Assembly (NCBI GenBank): GCA_027023175.1
Contig: JALVWW010000337.1
Span: 1 to 22,186 of the forward strand
Reading direction: 5' to 3'
DNA from: Campylobacterales bacterium
GTDB taxonomy: Bacteria > Campylobacterota > Campylobacteria > Campylobacterales > JALSKU01
Length of the DNA stretch: 22,186 nt
The number at the start of each line of letters is the position of its first letter. Positions within the stretch are counted from its first letter, which is position 1. The notes beneath the pieces are model-generated. The model worked only from the letters and a program-made list of their open reading frames with translations, was not told the DNA's origin and ran no database searches. Shown one piece after another: positions 21,493 to 22,186 of this stretch. Both the position numbers and the translations under genes were made by a program.

Positions 21493-22186
21493 GTGAGAGT
21501 AAAGATAACTCTTGAATATGACGGAAGCAAGTTTCAAGGATATCAGATCCAAAAAGAGACTACCAATACGATAGCCGGAAGAATAGCAGAAGCACTTAAA
21601 GTCTTAAATATTCAAAATATTCCAACAGCAAGCGGCAGAACCGATAAAGGTGTCCATGCGCTCGGACAGGTCATACATTTGGATATCCCATTATACTGGA
21701 GTGATTTAAACAGATTGAAATTTTCTCTAAATAAGATACTGTATCCTAGTATAAATATAAAAAAAATAGAACAAACACACAAAGATTTCCATGCCAGATA
21801 TGACGCCAAAAGCAGAGTTTACAGATATATTGTCTCTACAAAAAAGCCATCTGTTTTTTTAAATCCTTATGTAACTTTTTTAGACAATATAGATACTAAG
21901 AGTATAAAAAATTGTATCAAACTTTTTGAAGGCAAACATGATTTTGAATATTTTAAAAAATGCGGAAGTGATACAAAAAATTTTACAAGAGAGATTTACA
22001 AGGCCAATTTTTATAGATACAAAGACTTATATGTGTTTTATTTTGAAGCAAACGGTTTTTTGCGTTCTCAGATAAGAATGATGGTAAGCTTTTTACTTCA
22101 AATCTCTGATAAAAAATTAAGTAAAAATGAGCTAAAATTACAGCTTGAAAAAAAAGATATATTTTCAACCTCTTTGGCACCGCCAA
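21493..22186 (+). CDS. truA: tRNA pseudouridine synthase A, 3' end missing
   Basis: TruA makes pseudouridine at tRNA positions 38-40 in the anticodon arm. The visible 231 codons run open to the window end. The protein starts MRVKITLEYDGSKFQGYQIQ and has TASGRTDKGVHALGQV with catalytic Asp51, FHARYDAKSRVYRYIV near 99, and FEGKHDFEYFKK near 146. The later FEANGFLRSQIRMMVSFLL matches the GxxFLxxQVR region of the family. SLAPP at the edge is the start of the C-terminal APxxGL motif, so only about 10-20 residues are missing. The start is GTG, with GGGAG at 21480-21484 eight bases before it and the family N-terminus directly following. No competing upstream ATG is in frame. Confidence 0.95.
   Translation, partial: MRVKITLEYDGSKFQGYQIQKETTNTIAGRIAEALKVLNIQNIPTASGRTDKGVHALGQVIHLDIPLYWSDLNRLKFSLNKILYPSINIKKIEQTHKDFHARYDAKSRVYRYIVSTKKPSVFLNPYVTFLDNIDTKSIKNCIKLFEGKHDFEYFKKCGSDTKNFTREIYKANFYRYKDLYVFYFEANGFLRSQIRMMVSFLLQISDKKLSKNELKLQLEKKDIFSTSLAPP

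Noticed and set aside
1..22186. CRISPR array, rRNA or tRNA genes, phage genes
   Set aside because: I looked for regularly spaced direct repeats, tRNA-like cloverleaf ends and phage-type products and saw none. A tool scan (tRNAscan-SE, CRISPR finder) would confirm.

Overview
The window comes from an AT-rich genome of the Campylobacterota (Epsilonproteobacteria). Gene content, protein sequences, tight gene packing and T-rich promoters with little -35 signal point to a free-living, flagellated member of the Sulfurimonas/Sulfurovum kind. The genus is an inference. No rRNA, tRNA, CRISPR array, transposase or phage gene was seen.

Layout. (1) Positions 1-4768, plus strand: the 3' end of nadE, a DegT/DnrJ-fold protein without its expected PLP lysine, lpxK, argB and thrC, closely spaced and closed by a strong terminator that overlaps the thrC stop codon. 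(2) Positions 4801-6449, minus strand: a CoA-binding protein and ilvA; ThrC and IlvA converge on threonine from opposite strands. (3) Positions 6512-6800: a decayed copy of a structured repeat. (4) Positions 6821-11443, minus strand: a three-gene unit of unrecognised function, in transcription order a lipoprotein, a secreted protein with 58-residue repeats, and a large cytosolic protein with a WG-like stretch. This is the most accessory-looking coding part. (5) Positions 11739-15181, minus strand: motA and motB (sodium-type PomA/PomB signatures), fliP, and a trmA that carries RlmD-like Fe-S cysteines. (6) Positions 15327-15592: an intact 266-base structured element with 30-base terminal inverted repeats and two internal long hairpins, one capped by a UACG tetraloop. 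(7) Positions 15618-21347, plus strand: glmU, coaBC, a hypothetical gene, uppS, a prepilin peptidase and an LptF/LptG permease, a compact cell-envelope operon with overlapping or near-touching genes. (8) After a structured, terminator-bearing gap, truA starts at 21493 and runs off the end.

How the genes work together: GlmU makes UDP-GlcNAc for peptidoglycan and lipid A, UppS the lipid carrier, LpxK phosphorylates lipid A, and LptF/G extracts LPS, so envelope building is the main housekeeping theme. MotA/MotB and FliP serve the flagellum. ArgB, ThrC and IlvA make amino acids.

The two most interesting signals are the structured repeat, whose two copies show compensatory changes in one hairpin and sit just downstream of similar -10 boxes, and the uncharacterised lipoprotein/secreted/cytosolic unit. 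All functional calls rest on reading motifs by eye; no database search was run.
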